From: Anaerolineae bacterium
Lineage (GTDB): Bacteria > Chloroflexota > Anaerolineae > Aggregatilineales > Phototrophicaceae
Direction: 5' to 3'
Assembly (NCBI GenBank): GCA_025454715.1
Contig: JALONY010000029.1
Location: 1 to 15,226 of the forward strand
DNA: 15,226 bases
Position 1 is the stretch's first letter. Every line of letters begins with the position of its first letter. The position numbers and the translations under genes were made by a program. Positions 8,644 to 15,226 of this stretch are shown here, piece by piece. The notes beneath the pieces were generated by a model that did not search any database, was not told the DNA's origin, and saw only the letters and a list, made by a program, of their open reading frames with translations.

Positions 8644-9126
8644 ATGGGCAAATCGGTGTTCGAGGGCGCGTTCGACCAGCTCGACCGGACGATTTTGGAG
8701 GAGTTGCAAATGGATGGGCGGTTGAGCATTGCCGACCTCGCACGCAAAATCCACTTGTCGTCCCCGGCGGTCTATCAGCGCATCAAGCGATTGGAGCGGG
8801 CTGGCCTGATCCGCCAGTACGTGGCCTTGCTCGACCGTGAGCGGGTGGGCTATGACCTGTTGTGCTTCGTGCGCCTCAGCCTGAAGCAGCACACCCGTGA
8901 GCAACTGGCCGAGGTGCAGGCCGCCATCGGCGGGCTGAGCGCGGTCTTGGAGTGTTACCACACCGCCGGAAGCTATGACCTGTTGCTGAAGGTGGTGGCC
9001 GCCGACCATCGCGCCCTCGAGCGCTTCATCAGCGAGCACCTGATGACCTTGAACGGGATTGAGAAAATCGAGACCAGCGTGGTCTTGAACGAGATGAAAT
9101 CGACGACCCGCATGGCGTTGAAGTAA
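8644..9126 (+). CDS. Lrp/AsnC-family transcriptional regulator
   Basis: A 160-residue DNA-binding regulator. The N-terminal winged helix-turn-helix (residues about 11-60) shows the family pattern LDRTILEELQMDGRLS, DLARKIHLSSPAVYQRIKRLE and GLIRQYVALLD. The C-terminal RAM (ligand-binding, oligomerisation) domain spans about 69-150, with the conserved AGSYDLLLKV turn at 108-117. Lrp/AsnC proteins bind amino acids or other small carboxylates and often control nearby transport and catabolic genes. ATG at 8644 is preferred over the in-frame GTG at 8641 since GAGGGG (8629-8634) gives 9-nt spacing. The next gene starts 11 nt after its stop, so it is co-transcribed with the second ligase, which suggests local control of this acyl-CoA cluster. 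Confidence 0.93.
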   Translation: MGKSVFEGAFDQLDRTILEELQMDGRLSIADLARKIHLSSPAVYQRIKRLERAGLIRQYVALLDRERVGYDLLCFVRLSLKQHTREQLAEVQAAIGGLSAVLECYHTAGSYDLLLKVVAADHRALERFISEHLMTLNGIEKIETSVVLNEMKSTTRMALK

Positions 9127-9137
9127 GAGGGTGGGGC

Positions 9138-10697
9138 ATGTACGTTGGGGATTATATCGGTCGTAGGGCGCTATACACGCCTGACGTGCTGGCGGTGGTC
9201 GATGCGGGCAAGGTGCCGCACCGCGCCTTCACCTATAGCGAATTGAACAGCCGCGCCAACCGCCTCGCCAATTGGCTGCGCGACGGGGCGGGGGTGCAGC
9301 ACGGTGACCGCGTGGCGATGCTGGCGCATAACGGCGTGGAGTACCTCGATACGTTTTTTGCGTGTGGCAAGCTGGGGGCGGTGCTGGCTGGCCTGAATTG
9401 GCGCCTGCACTGGCGCGAATTGGCGCAATTAATCGAAAAAACCCGCCCGAAAGTCTTGATTTACTCGGACGAGTTCAAGCCGGTGGTCGAGCAGATTGCC
9501 CAGCACGTGCAGTGCGTTGACCATTGGCTGCACATCGAGGGGGCGGGCATCGCCAACAGCCGCAGCTTCGAGAAGACGTTGGCCGACTCGGTCTTGAGGC
9601 CGGTCACGACCGAGCGCATGACCGAGGAAGACATCGCCTGTTTGATTTTCACCGGCGGCACGACCGGCCTGCCCAAGGCCGCGCAAATCAGCCACCGCAT
9701 GATTGCTTGGAACACGCTCAACACCATCATCCACGACCTGCAACACGGCGACGTGACGGTCAATACCTTCCCGCTGTTTCACACCGGCGGCCTGCTGGTC
9801 TACACGTTGCCGTTGCTGATTTTGGGCGGCACGGTGGTGCTGACGCGCAAATTCGACGCCGAGCAGGTCTTGGCGCTGTTGGAGGATTACGCCGCGACGA
9901 TTTACGCCGGTGTGCCGACCACCTACCAGATGATGACGCAAGCGCCCAACTGGGCGGACATCGACCTCAGCCACCTGCGCTTTTGCACCAGCGGCGGCGC
10001 GCCGTTGCCGGTCACGCTGGTCGAACGGTTCCGCCATGAGAAAGGCGTGGCCTTCAAGCAAGGCTTCGGCATGAGCGAGTTCGGCCCCGGGGTGTTCGCG
10101 CTGGCGCCAGAAGACGCGGTCAGCAAGGCGGGCAGCATCGGGCGCCCCAACTTCTTCGTCGATGCGCGGGTGGTCGATAACCACAACCAGCCGTTGCCGC
10201 CCGGCCAAGTCGGGGAATTGGTGTTGCGCGGCCCCTCGCGCTCATCGGGCTACTTCGACGACCCCGAGGCCAGCGCCGCCGCGGTCGATGACGAGGGCTA
10301 TTTTCATACCGGCGACCTCGCTATGATGGACGAGGGACACTATTTCTTCATCATCGACCGCAAGAAGGACATGTACATCAGCGGTGGTGAAAATATTTAC
10401 CCGACCGAAATCGAGCAGGTGATTTATCGCCACCCGTCGGTCGAAATGTGTGCGGTGGTCGGCATCCCCGACCCGAAATGGGGCGAGGTCGGGAAGGCGT
10501 TCGTGGTGGTCAAGCACGGCCACAGCCTGACCGAGGACGCCTTACTCCAGCACATCCGCTTTCACTTGGCCGGTTACAAAGTCCCGCGCTCGGTCGAGTT
10601 CCGCGATGCGCTACCGATTTCGGCGGCGGGCAAGATTCTCAAGCGTGTTTTGTTGGGCGAGACCGCCCAACCCACCTCACAGGAGCACCCCTCATGA
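9138..10697 (+). CDS. Acyl-CoA ligase (AMP-forming, ANL superfamily), copy 2
   Basis: A 519-residue AMP-forming carboxylate-CoA ligase. Motifs: the phosphate loop FTGGTTGLPKAA at residues 171-182 (same numbering as copy 1), GFGMSEFGPG from residue 309 (Ser in place of the usual Thr, conservative), HTGDLAMMDEGHYFFIIDRK with the ribose-binding Asp and hinge, DMYISGGENIYPTEIEQV, and catalytic Lys499 in AAGKILKRVL. The shared DMYISGGEN.YP segment and collinear motifs show it is a paralogue of the ligase at 5876, but the binding-pocket region (GAPLPVTLVERFRHEKG onward) differs, suggesting different acids. It follows the Lrp-type gene by 11 nt, and its stop overlaps the MaoC start (ATGA), so it is translationally coupled to the hydratase. 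Confidence 0.93.
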   Translation: MYVGDYIGRRALYTPDVLAVVDAGKVPHRAFTYSELNSRANRLANWLRDGAGVQHGDRVAMLAHNGVEYLDTFFACGKLGAVLAGLNWRLHWRELAQLIEKTRPKVLIYSDEFKPVVEQIAQHVQCVDHWLHIEGAGIANSRSFEKTLADSVLRPVTTERMTEEDIACLIFTGGTTGLPKAAQISHRMIAWNTLNTIIHDLQHGDVTVNTFPLFHTGGLLVYTLPLLILGGTVVLTRKFDAEQVLALLEDYAATIYAGVPTTYQMMTQAPNWADIDLSHLRFCTSGGAPLPVTLVERFRHEKGVAFKQGFGMSEFGPGVFALAPEDAVSKAGSIGRPNFFVDARVVDNHNQPLPPGQVGELVLRGPSRSSGYFDDPEASAAAVDDEGYFHTGDLAMMDEGHYFFIIDRKKDMYISGGENIYPTEIEQVIYRHPSVEMCAVVGIPDPKWGEVGKAFVVVKHGHSLTEDALLQHIRFHLAGYKVPRSVEFRDALPISAAGKILKRVLLGETAQPTSQEHPS

Positions 10698-11092
10698 CCC
10701 TTTCCCTCGGCGCGACCGCCAGCCGGACGCGCACCATCACCGACGCCATGATACAAGCCTTTGCCGAGGCGTCGGGCGATACCAACTCGATTCACCTCGA
10801 CGAGGCGTATGCGGCCTCGACCCCGTTCGGGCGGCGCATCGCCCACGGGATGCTGACCGCCAGCCTGATTTCGGGCATCCTCGGCAACGATTTGCCGGGC
10901 GTCGGCAGCATTTACTTGGGGCAAACCGTCAAGTTCAAAGCCCCCGTTTTCATCGGCGACACCGTGACTGCGACCGTTGAGCTCACGCACTACCGTGAGG
11001 ACAAGCGCATCGCCACGTTCCGCACGACCGTCACGAATCAGGACGGCGTATTGGTCTTGGAAGGGGAAGCGGTGGTGATTGCGCCTGAGTGA
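10694..11092 (+). CDS. MaoC-like (R)-specific enoyl-CoA hydratase, PhaJ type
   Basis: A 132-residue single hot-dog domain protein. PhaJ-type enzymes hydrate trans-2-enoyl-CoA to (R)-3-hydroxyacyl-CoA. The hydratase-2 motif is ASGDTNSIHLDEAYA, with the catalytic pair Asp29 and His34 spaced as in PhaJ, followed by the conserved FGRRIAHGML. The central strand GSIYLGQTVKFKAPVFIGDTV is typical. AGGAG (10681-10685) lies 8 nt before the ATG, which overlaps the stop of ligase copy 2 by 4 nt. This coupling suggests the ligase product, or an oxidised form of it, is the hydratase substrate. A dehydratase acting in the reverse direction is an alternative. Chain-length preference is not visible. Confidence 0.92.
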   Translation: MTLSLGATASRTRTITDAMIQAFAEASGDTNSIHLDEAYAASTPFGRRIAHGMLTASLISGILGNDLPGVGSIYLGQTVKFKAPVFIGDTVTATVELTHYREDKRIATFRTTVTNQDGVLVLEGEAVVIAPE

Positions 11093-11162
11093 GGCGGCGC
11101 ACCCCCGTTGACCGAACATGCACTACCGCACAAAACGCGAAGGTCTTTTTGGAGGAATAACC

Positions 11163-12473
11163 ATGTTACGCAAGCTGTCTTTGTTCTTGGTCTTGTCGGT
11201 GTTGGCCGTGATTGGGGTGGCCTCGGTGGCCGCCCAAGACGAGGAGCCGCTGGTGGTCGGCCTGTTGGTTGATCAGTCGGGCGCGCTGACGATTTATGGC
11301 TATGAGCTGGAATACGGGTTCAAGCTCGGGTTGCTGCACGAGGCGGGCATCAACCTCGACGATTACGAGACGATCGACGAGGCGTTGGCCGCCGTGACCA
11401 TCGCAGGCCGCCCGGTCGAGGTGATCGTGCGCGATAACGCCAGCAACGCCGAGACCGCCGCCAGCCAAGCGCGTGAGCTGATTGAGCAAGAGGGCGCCGA
11501 AATCTTGGTCGGTGCGCCCAGCAGTGGCGTGATGACCGGCGTGCAACAGGTCGCGTTGGACTCCGACGTGATTTTGCTGGCCGCGCCCGCCGCGTCGCCC
11601 GCCATCACCGGTGCCAACTTCAACGTCAACACCTTCCGCGTCTGCCGCAACACCTTCCAAGACTTCTTGGCATTCGCGCCGTATGCCTCGGCGGAGCTGG
11701 GCACCAACTTCGTGATTTTGGCCATCGACAACGACTTCGGGCGCGCCTCGGCGGGTGCCGCCAGCGTGCTGGCCAGCGCCGGTATCACCTTCGTCGAGCA
11801 GATTTTCGCCCCGCTGGAGACCACCGACTTCACCCCGTACCTGCAACAGGTGCTCAACAGCGGCGCGGACGCCGTGCTGCCGATTTGGGCGGGTGACGGG
11901 TCGGTCACGCTGTTCCAACAAATCGCCGAGCTGGGCGTGCAAGAGCAGATGGCGGTGGTGGCCGCGTTCAACTCCAACGACATCGTGGCCGTCAGCGACC
12001 CCAGCACCATCGGCAATATCTCGTGGATTGTGTATCACTACTCGTTCCCCGAAAACCCGATTAACGACTACCTGACCGCCGGTTACGAGAAGTTCTATGC
12101 CGACGTGCCGGACTTGTTCAGCGAGTGCAGCTTCGCCACCGCCCAAGCGCTGGTGCAGGCCGTGACCGCCACCGAGGGCGACACCCTGCCCGAGTCGATG
12201 ATTCCGGCCTTGGAGGGCTTGGTGTTCGAGGGGCCCAAGGGCACCTATGCCATCCGCCCGTCCGACCACCAAGCGCTGGTGCCGATGTACATCGCCCGCC
12301 TCGCTAACCTCGACGACGAAGGCCAGAACTTCTATGAGCTGCTGGCGACCGTGCCGGCCAACGAAATCGTCCCGCCGGTGTTGCTGCCGGAGGCCATCGC
12401 CGCCGAGCGCCTCGCGCTGGACGAGGACTTCAACGCGATGTTGGCCGAGATGGCCGCGCCCGCCGAAGAATAA
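11163..12473 (+). CDS. Branched-chain amino-acid/amide-type ABC transporter substrate-binding protein
   Basis: A 436-residue extracytoplasmic binding protein of the HAAT (LivJ-like, type I periplasmic-binding) family that captures ligand for the adjacent livGFHM transporter. Residues 1-24 form a Sec signal peptide (MLRK, hydrophobic stretch, ASVAA before QDEE). There is no lipobox cysteine, so it is predicted soluble rather than lipid-anchored. The ligand-domain start is VVGLLVDQSGALTIYGYEL, followed by VRDNASNAETAASQARELI and GAPSSGVMTGVQQVAL. Cys161 and Cys322 are the only cysteines I see in the mature protein and could form a disulfide. ATG 11163 is chosen over the upstream ATG at 11118 because GGAGG (11151-11155) is 7 nt before it and the signal peptide starts there. 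The ligand could be an amino acid or, given the acyl-CoA ligases upstream, an aromatic or aliphatic carboxylate. Confidence 0.92.
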   Translation: MLRKLSLFLVLSVLAVIGVASVAAQDEEPLVVGLLVDQSGALTIYGYELEYGFKLGLLHEAGINLDDYETIDEALAAVTIAGRPVEVIVRDNASNAETAASQARELIEQEGAEILVGAPSSGVMTGVQQVALDSDVILLAAPAASPAITGANFNVNTFRVCRNTFQDFLAFAPYASAELGTNFVILAIDNDFGRASAGAASVLASAGITFVEQIFAPLETTDFTPYLQQVLNSGADAVLPIWAGDGSVTLFQQIAELGVQEQMAVVAAFNSNDIVAVSDPSTIGNISWIVYHYSFPENPINDYLTAGYEKFYADVPDLFSECSFATAQALVQAVTATEGDTLPESMIPALEGLVFEGPKGTYAIRPSDHQALVPMYIARLANLDDEGQNFYELLATVPANEIVPPVLLPEAIAAERLALDEDFNAMLAEMAAPAEE

Positions 12474-12494
12474 GACTCCGCCGCAAGGCGTGCC

Positions 12495-12531
12495 GCGTGT
12501 CCGGTCAGGTGTGGCCGGACACGCCGGTTTT
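12495..12531 (+). terminator. Strong hairpin plus short T-run between binding-protein gene and livG
   Basis: GCGTGTCCGG (12495-12504) and CCGGACACGC (12515-12524) are perfect 10-bp inverted repeats around a 10-nt loop, followed by CGG and TTTT (12528-12531). It sits 21 nt after the binding-protein stop and 26 nt before livG. The T-run is short, so it probably acts as a partial terminator or as a 3'-end-stabilising hairpin. Such a site would allow more binding protein than permease and ATPase, as is known for several ABC operons. Confidence 0.65.
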
Positions 12532-12557
12532 GGTCGGGATAGAAAAGGTTGTTTTTG

Positions 12558-13265
12558 ATGAGCGACGTTCTTTTGGAAGCGCGTAGCCTGCGAAAGGTGT
12601 TCGGCGGGCTGGTGGCGGTCGATGAGGTGTCGGTGCAGGTGCAGCGCGGCGCGATGCACTCGATCATCGGGCCCAACGGGGCGGGCAAGACCACCTTCTT
12701 TAACCTGTTGACGGGGCGCTACCGCCCGACCAGCGGGACGGTGCTGTACCGTGGCAAAGACATCACCCGCGTGGCGGTGCACCAACGGGCGCGGATGGGC
12801 TTGGGGCGGTCGTTCCAGATTACCAACCTGTTCCCCAACCTGACGGTGTTCGAGAACGCCCGCTTGGCCGCGCAAGCGCTGGGCGGCGATGGCTTCCGGT
12901 TTTGGCGGCAGGTCGGGGCGTTCGGGCGGTATGCGCGCCGCGCCGAGGAGGTCTTGGACATCACCGGCCTGAGCAGGGTGGCGCACACGCTGGCCAACGC
13001 GCTGCCGCATGGGGGCAAGCGCAAGCTGGAGCTGGCGATGATTTTGGCCTCCGACCCCGACGTGCTGCTGTTGGACGAGCCGACGGCAGGGATGGCCAGC
13101 GAGCAAGTCATGAGCGTGGTCATGAACATTTCCGACCGAATCACGGTGATGCACCAAGGGCGGGTGCTGGCCGAGGGCGCGCCGCGCCAAATCGCCAATG
13201 ACCGCACGGTACAAGCGGTGTACTTGGGCGAATTGTACGACCTGCCGACGGGAGACGGGGCATGA
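12558..13265 (+). CDS. livG: ABC transporter ATP-binding protein LivG, with apparent in-frame deletion of the H-switch region
   Basis: One of two ATPases powering the HAAT importer. Walker A is GPNGAGKTT (residues 38-46), the signature region is LPHGGKRK (149-156, a normal LivG variant of LSGGQ) and Walker B is VLLLDE (169-174). After EPTAGMASEQV (ending Val184) the sequence jumps to MSVVMNISDRITVMHQG. In LivG proteins, about 24 residues lie between these blocks and end in an EHD/EHN motif holding the H-switch histidine. Here they are absent, with the frame kept (junction 13109/13110). Length is 235 against about 255-260 usual, matching the gap. The C-terminus (VLAEGAP, VQAVYLGELYDL) is normal. 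ATPase function is doubtful as written. ATG 12558 has AAAAGG 9 nt upstream; the stop overlaps livF by 4 nt. Confidence 0.9.
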   Translation: MSDVLLEARSLRKVFGGLVAVDEVSVQVQRGAMHSIIGPNGAGKTTFFNLLTGRYRPTSGTVLYRGKDITRVAVHQRARMGLGRSFQITNLFPNLTVFENARLAAQALGGDGFRFWRQVGAFGRYARRAEEVLDITGLSRVAHTLANALPHGGKRKLELAMILASDPDVLLLDEPTAGMASEQVMSVVMNISDRITVMHQGRVLAEGAPRQIANDRTVQAVYLGELYDLPTGDGA

Positions 13266-13966
13266 GCGCGATTTTGAGCGTCAAGGACATCCACACCTTC
13301 ATCGGGCAGTTTCACATCCTCGAGGGGGTGAGCGCCGAGGTGCGCACCGGTGAAATCACCGTATTGTTGGGGCGCAACGGCGCGGGCAAGACCACCACGC
13401 TCCGCAGCATCATGGGGCTGAACCCGCCCAAGCACGGGCAAATCCTGTTCGAGGGCAAGCCGATTCAGGGCAAGACGCCCTACGCCATCGCCCAGATGGG
13501 CATCGGGTACGTGCCGGAGCATCGCGCCATCTTCAAAGGCTTGAGCGTGCGCGAGAACTTGCACTTGGCCGAGCGCGCCAAGGGCGATTTCGCCCGCAAG
13601 GCCGATTTTATCTTCGAGCTGTTCCCCGACCTCAAGCGCTTGATTGACCTGTCGGGCGGCAACCTGAGCGGCGGCCAACAGCAGATGTTGGCGGTGGCGC
13701 GGGCATTGGTGCCCGACAACCGCCTGCTGTTGATTGACGAGCCGAGCGAGGGCTTGGCACCGGTCATCATCGAGCAGTTGATGGCGGCCATCCAGCGGCT
13801 TTCGAGTACGGTATCGGTGTTGCTGGTCGAGCAGAATTTTCGGGTGGCGAGCAAATTGGCGCAGCGCTACGTCATCATCGACGAGGGGCACAGCCCGCTG
13901 AGCGGCCTGATGGCCGACCTCGTGACCGACTCGGCCTTGATCCAAAAATACTTGGGGGTGGCGTAG
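13262..13966 (+). CDS. livF: ABC transporter ATP-binding protein LivF
   Basis: Second ATPase subunit of the HAAT importer, 234 residues, full length. Walker A is GRNGAGKTT (37-45), the Q-loop region contains IGYVPEHRAIF, the signature is LSGGQQ (135-140) and Walker B is LLLIDE (155-160). The H-switch position holds Gln191 in LVEQNF, which is normal for LivF, as the pair relies on LivG for the histidine. This makes the LivG gap more serious. GGGAG (13250-13254) is 7 nt before the ATG. The start overlaps livG (ATGA) and livH follows after 1 nt, so expression is tightly coupled. Confidence 0.95.
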   Translation: MSAILSVKDIHTFIGQFHILEGVSAEVRTGEITVLLGRNGAGKTTTLRSIMGLNPPKHGQILFEGKPIQGKTPYAIAQMGIGYVPEHRAIFKGLSVRENLHLAERAKGDFARKADFIFELFPDLKRLIDLSGGNLSGGQQQMLAVARALVPDNRLLLIDEPSEGLAPVIIEQLMAAIQRLSSTVSVLLVEQNFRVASKLAQRYVIIDEGHSPLSGLMADLVTDSALIQKYLGVA

Positions 13967-13967
13967 C

Positions 13968-14966
13968 ATGGCGGCCAACCGTTCTTCGTTGCTGGCGACC
14001 GCGCTGTTGCTGGCTGGCCTCGTTGGGGTGGCGGCCTACAACGCGCCGACGCCCGGGCAGTTCGGCATCACGCTGTTGTCGGGCTTGTTTCAGGGGATGT
14101 TGCTGTTCTTGGTGGCGTCGGGCTTGTCGATCGTGTTCGGGCTGATGGACGTGCTCAACCTCGCACAAGGCAGCTACTTCATGATTGGGATGTATGTGGC
14201 CTACGACGCCCAGCACGCAGGCGGCGTGATTGAGCTGACCGGTGCCATCCCAGACCCCAACTTGCGCTTCGTGGTGGCGCTGCTGATGGCTACGGCGGTC
14301 GGGGCAGGGCTGGGCTATGCGCTGGAGCGCGGGCTGTTGCGCCCGCTCTACAGCCGCCCAATCTTCCAATTGGTGCTGACGTTCGGCATCTCGCTGGTCG
14401 CGCTGGAGCTGGTCAAGTTCATCTGGTCTACCACGCCCTATAGCTGGACGGAGTTGTTTGGGGTGCGCGAGAGCGTGTTCGAGGTGTTCGGGCAGCGCTT
14501 CAGCACATACCGGCTGTTCGTGGTGGCGATGGGCGTGGCGCTCATCATCGGCATCGCCTTGATTTTGCAGCGCACGCGCATCGGCATCATCATCCGCGCC
14601 GGTGTGGAAGACCGCGAGATGGTGCAGGCGCTGGGCATCAACGTGCGGTCGGTCTTTACGTTGGTCTTCACGTTGGGGTGTGCGGTGGCGGCCTTCGGCG
14701 GGGCGATTGCCGCGCCGTTTTTGGGCGCTTCGACCTCGCAAGGGAGCGCGTTCTTGCTACAGGCCATCGCGGTGGTGGTGTTGGGCGGCATGGGCAGCTA
14801 TGCCGGGACTGCGGTGGGCAGTGTGGTGGTCGGGCTGGCGGTGGCGGTGGCACAAGACGCCGCGATTGGCACCTCGTTCGCGGTGTTGCCCAGCATCGCC
14901 CCGATGTTGCTGTTGGTCTTGATTTTGCTCATCCGCCCCAGCGGATTGTTCGGGAACTCGAGGTAA
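13968..14966 (+). CDS. livH: ABC transporter permease LivH
   Basis: Inner-membrane permease of the HAAT importer, 332 residues, hydrophobic throughout with about eight predicted membrane helices. Family landmarks are GLSIVFGLMDVLNLAQGSYF near the N-terminus, the cytoplasmic coupling-helix (EAA-like) segment RAGVEDREMVQALGINV, and the glycine-rich QAIAVVVLGGMGSYAGTAVG. It ends in IRPSGLFG, the usual LivH tail. A GGGGGTGG stretch just before the livF stop can serve as its ribosome-binding site. It pairs with LivM to form the transmembrane channel. No defects are seen. Confidence 0.95.
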   Translation: MAANRSSLLATALLLAGLVGVAAYNAPTPGQFGITLLSGLFQGMLLFLVASGLSIVFGLMDVLNLAQGSYFMIGMYVAYDAQHAGGVIELTGAIPDPNLRFVVALLMATAVGAGLGYALERGLLRPLYSRPIFQLVLTFGISLVALELVKFIWSTTPYSWTELFGVRESVFEVFGQRFSTYRLFVVAMGVALIIGIALILQRTRIGIIIRAGVEDREMVQALGINVRSVFTLVFTLGCAVAAFGGAIAAPFLGASTSQGSAFLLQAIAVVVLGGMGSYAGTAVGSVVVGLAVAVAQDAAIGTSFAVLPSIAPMLLLVLILLIRPSGLFGNSR

Positions 14967-14969
14967 ACC

Positions 14970-15226
14970 ATGATGTCTCAAGTCTTGGGGTGGGTGCGCC
15001 GCTCGGGGTGGGCGTGGGGGCTGATGGTGTTGCTGGCGGCCTTCCCGTTCATCATCGGCGCGCTGACCGACAGTAGCCCGTATGGGGTGCCGCGTGGCGA
15101 CCGCATGATTATGCGCGGTGAGTCCGTGCGCTGGCAGGCGGTCATGATCGAGGTGTATATCCTCGCGATTTTGGCCATGAGCTATAACCTGCTGTTTGGC
15201 TTTACCGGCGTGATTTCGTTCGGCCA
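14970..15226 (+). CDS. livM: ABC transporter permease LivM, 3' truncated by window edge
   Basis: Second permease subunit of the HAAT importer; only the first 85 or so residues are in the window. The frame starts with adjacent ATG codons at 14970 and 14973. GAGG (14960-14963), overlapping the livH stop, suits either. A first hydrophobic helix (LMVLLAAFPFIIGAL) is followed by a polar extracytoplasmic stretch. A second helix then leads into AMSYNLLFGFTGVISFG, the conserved N-terminal LivM motif. The rest, including the coupling helix, lies downstream. Confidence 0.9.
   Translation, partial: MMSQVLGWVRRSGWAWGLMVLLAAFPFIIGALTDSSPYGVPRGDRMIMRGESVRWQAVMIEVYILAILAMSYNLLFGFTGVISFG

Noticed and set aside
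11108..11136. Promoter for the binding-protein gene: TTGACC with CAAAAC 17 nt downstream
   Set aside because: The -35-like box is good (5 of 6), but the -10 box matches only 3 of 6 positions, and read-through from the upstream genes is equally possible.
11166..13214. A 682-residue open frame on the minus strand, opposite the binding-protein gene and livG
   Set aside because: It is antisense to two well-recognised genes, runs straight through their intergenic hairpin, is rich in His/Gln/Arg as expected of a reverse-frame shadow in GC-rich DNA, and shows no recognisable domain.
13826..13837. Gln191 in LivF as a damaged H-switch
   Set aside because: EQN at this position is the normal state of LivF proteins (E. 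coli LivF has it too).
13480..13854. Minus-strand open frame opposite livF
   Set aside because: Antisense shadow of a fully conserved ATPase gene, with no independent support.

Overview
The window is GC-rich and densely coded, and every gene I can support lies on the + strand. It looks like chromosomal DNA from a bacterium. My best guess is Chloroflexota (Anaerolineae-like), based on the flavour of the substrate-binding protein and the repeat-rich intergenic DNA. This is inference from memory and no search was run. I see no RNA genes, CRISPR arrays, transposases or phage genes.

Region 1 (3-4519) is a tight tetrapyrrole (heme) operon: the 3' part of hemB (porphobilinogen synthase), hemE (uroporphyrinogen decarboxylase), hemY (FAD-dependent protoporphyrinogen oxidase) and hemL (glutamate-1-semialdehyde aminomutase). 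hemL points to the C5 route to 5-aminolevulinate. Genes overlap or nearly touch, suggesting translational coupling. As written, hemL is broken: about 32 nt are missing near 3463, and the reading frame shifts.

Region 2 (4520-4809) is the only sizeable non-coding stretch. It holds a 19-nt direct repeat, a hairpin, two related palindromic units (the second doubling as a plausible rho-independent terminator for the hem operon) and a possible promoter for the next gene.

Region 3 (4810-11092) is an acyl-CoA metabolism cluster: a ketosynthase III-like enzyme with an unusual YGH active-site motif, two paralogous acyl-CoA ligases, a serine alpha/beta-hydrolase, an Lrp/AsnC regulator and a MaoC/PhaJ-type enoyl-CoA hydratase.

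Region 4 (11163-15226) is a branched-chain amino-acid/amide-type (HAAT) ABC transporter in the order substrate-binding protein, livG, livF, livH, livM (cut by the window end). A strong hairpin separates the binding-protein gene from livG. livG carries an apparent in-frame loss of about 24 codons that removes the H-switch histidine.

Regions 3 and 4 may form one functional unit in which the transporter imports a carboxylic acid, the ligases activate it to a CoA thioester, and the hydratase, ketosynthase and hydrolase process it, with the Lrp-type protein as local regulator. The substrate cannot be read from the sequence. The two internal deletions (hemL, livG) are the most striking anomalies. 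They are either real lesions or assembly errors, and read-level data would decide.
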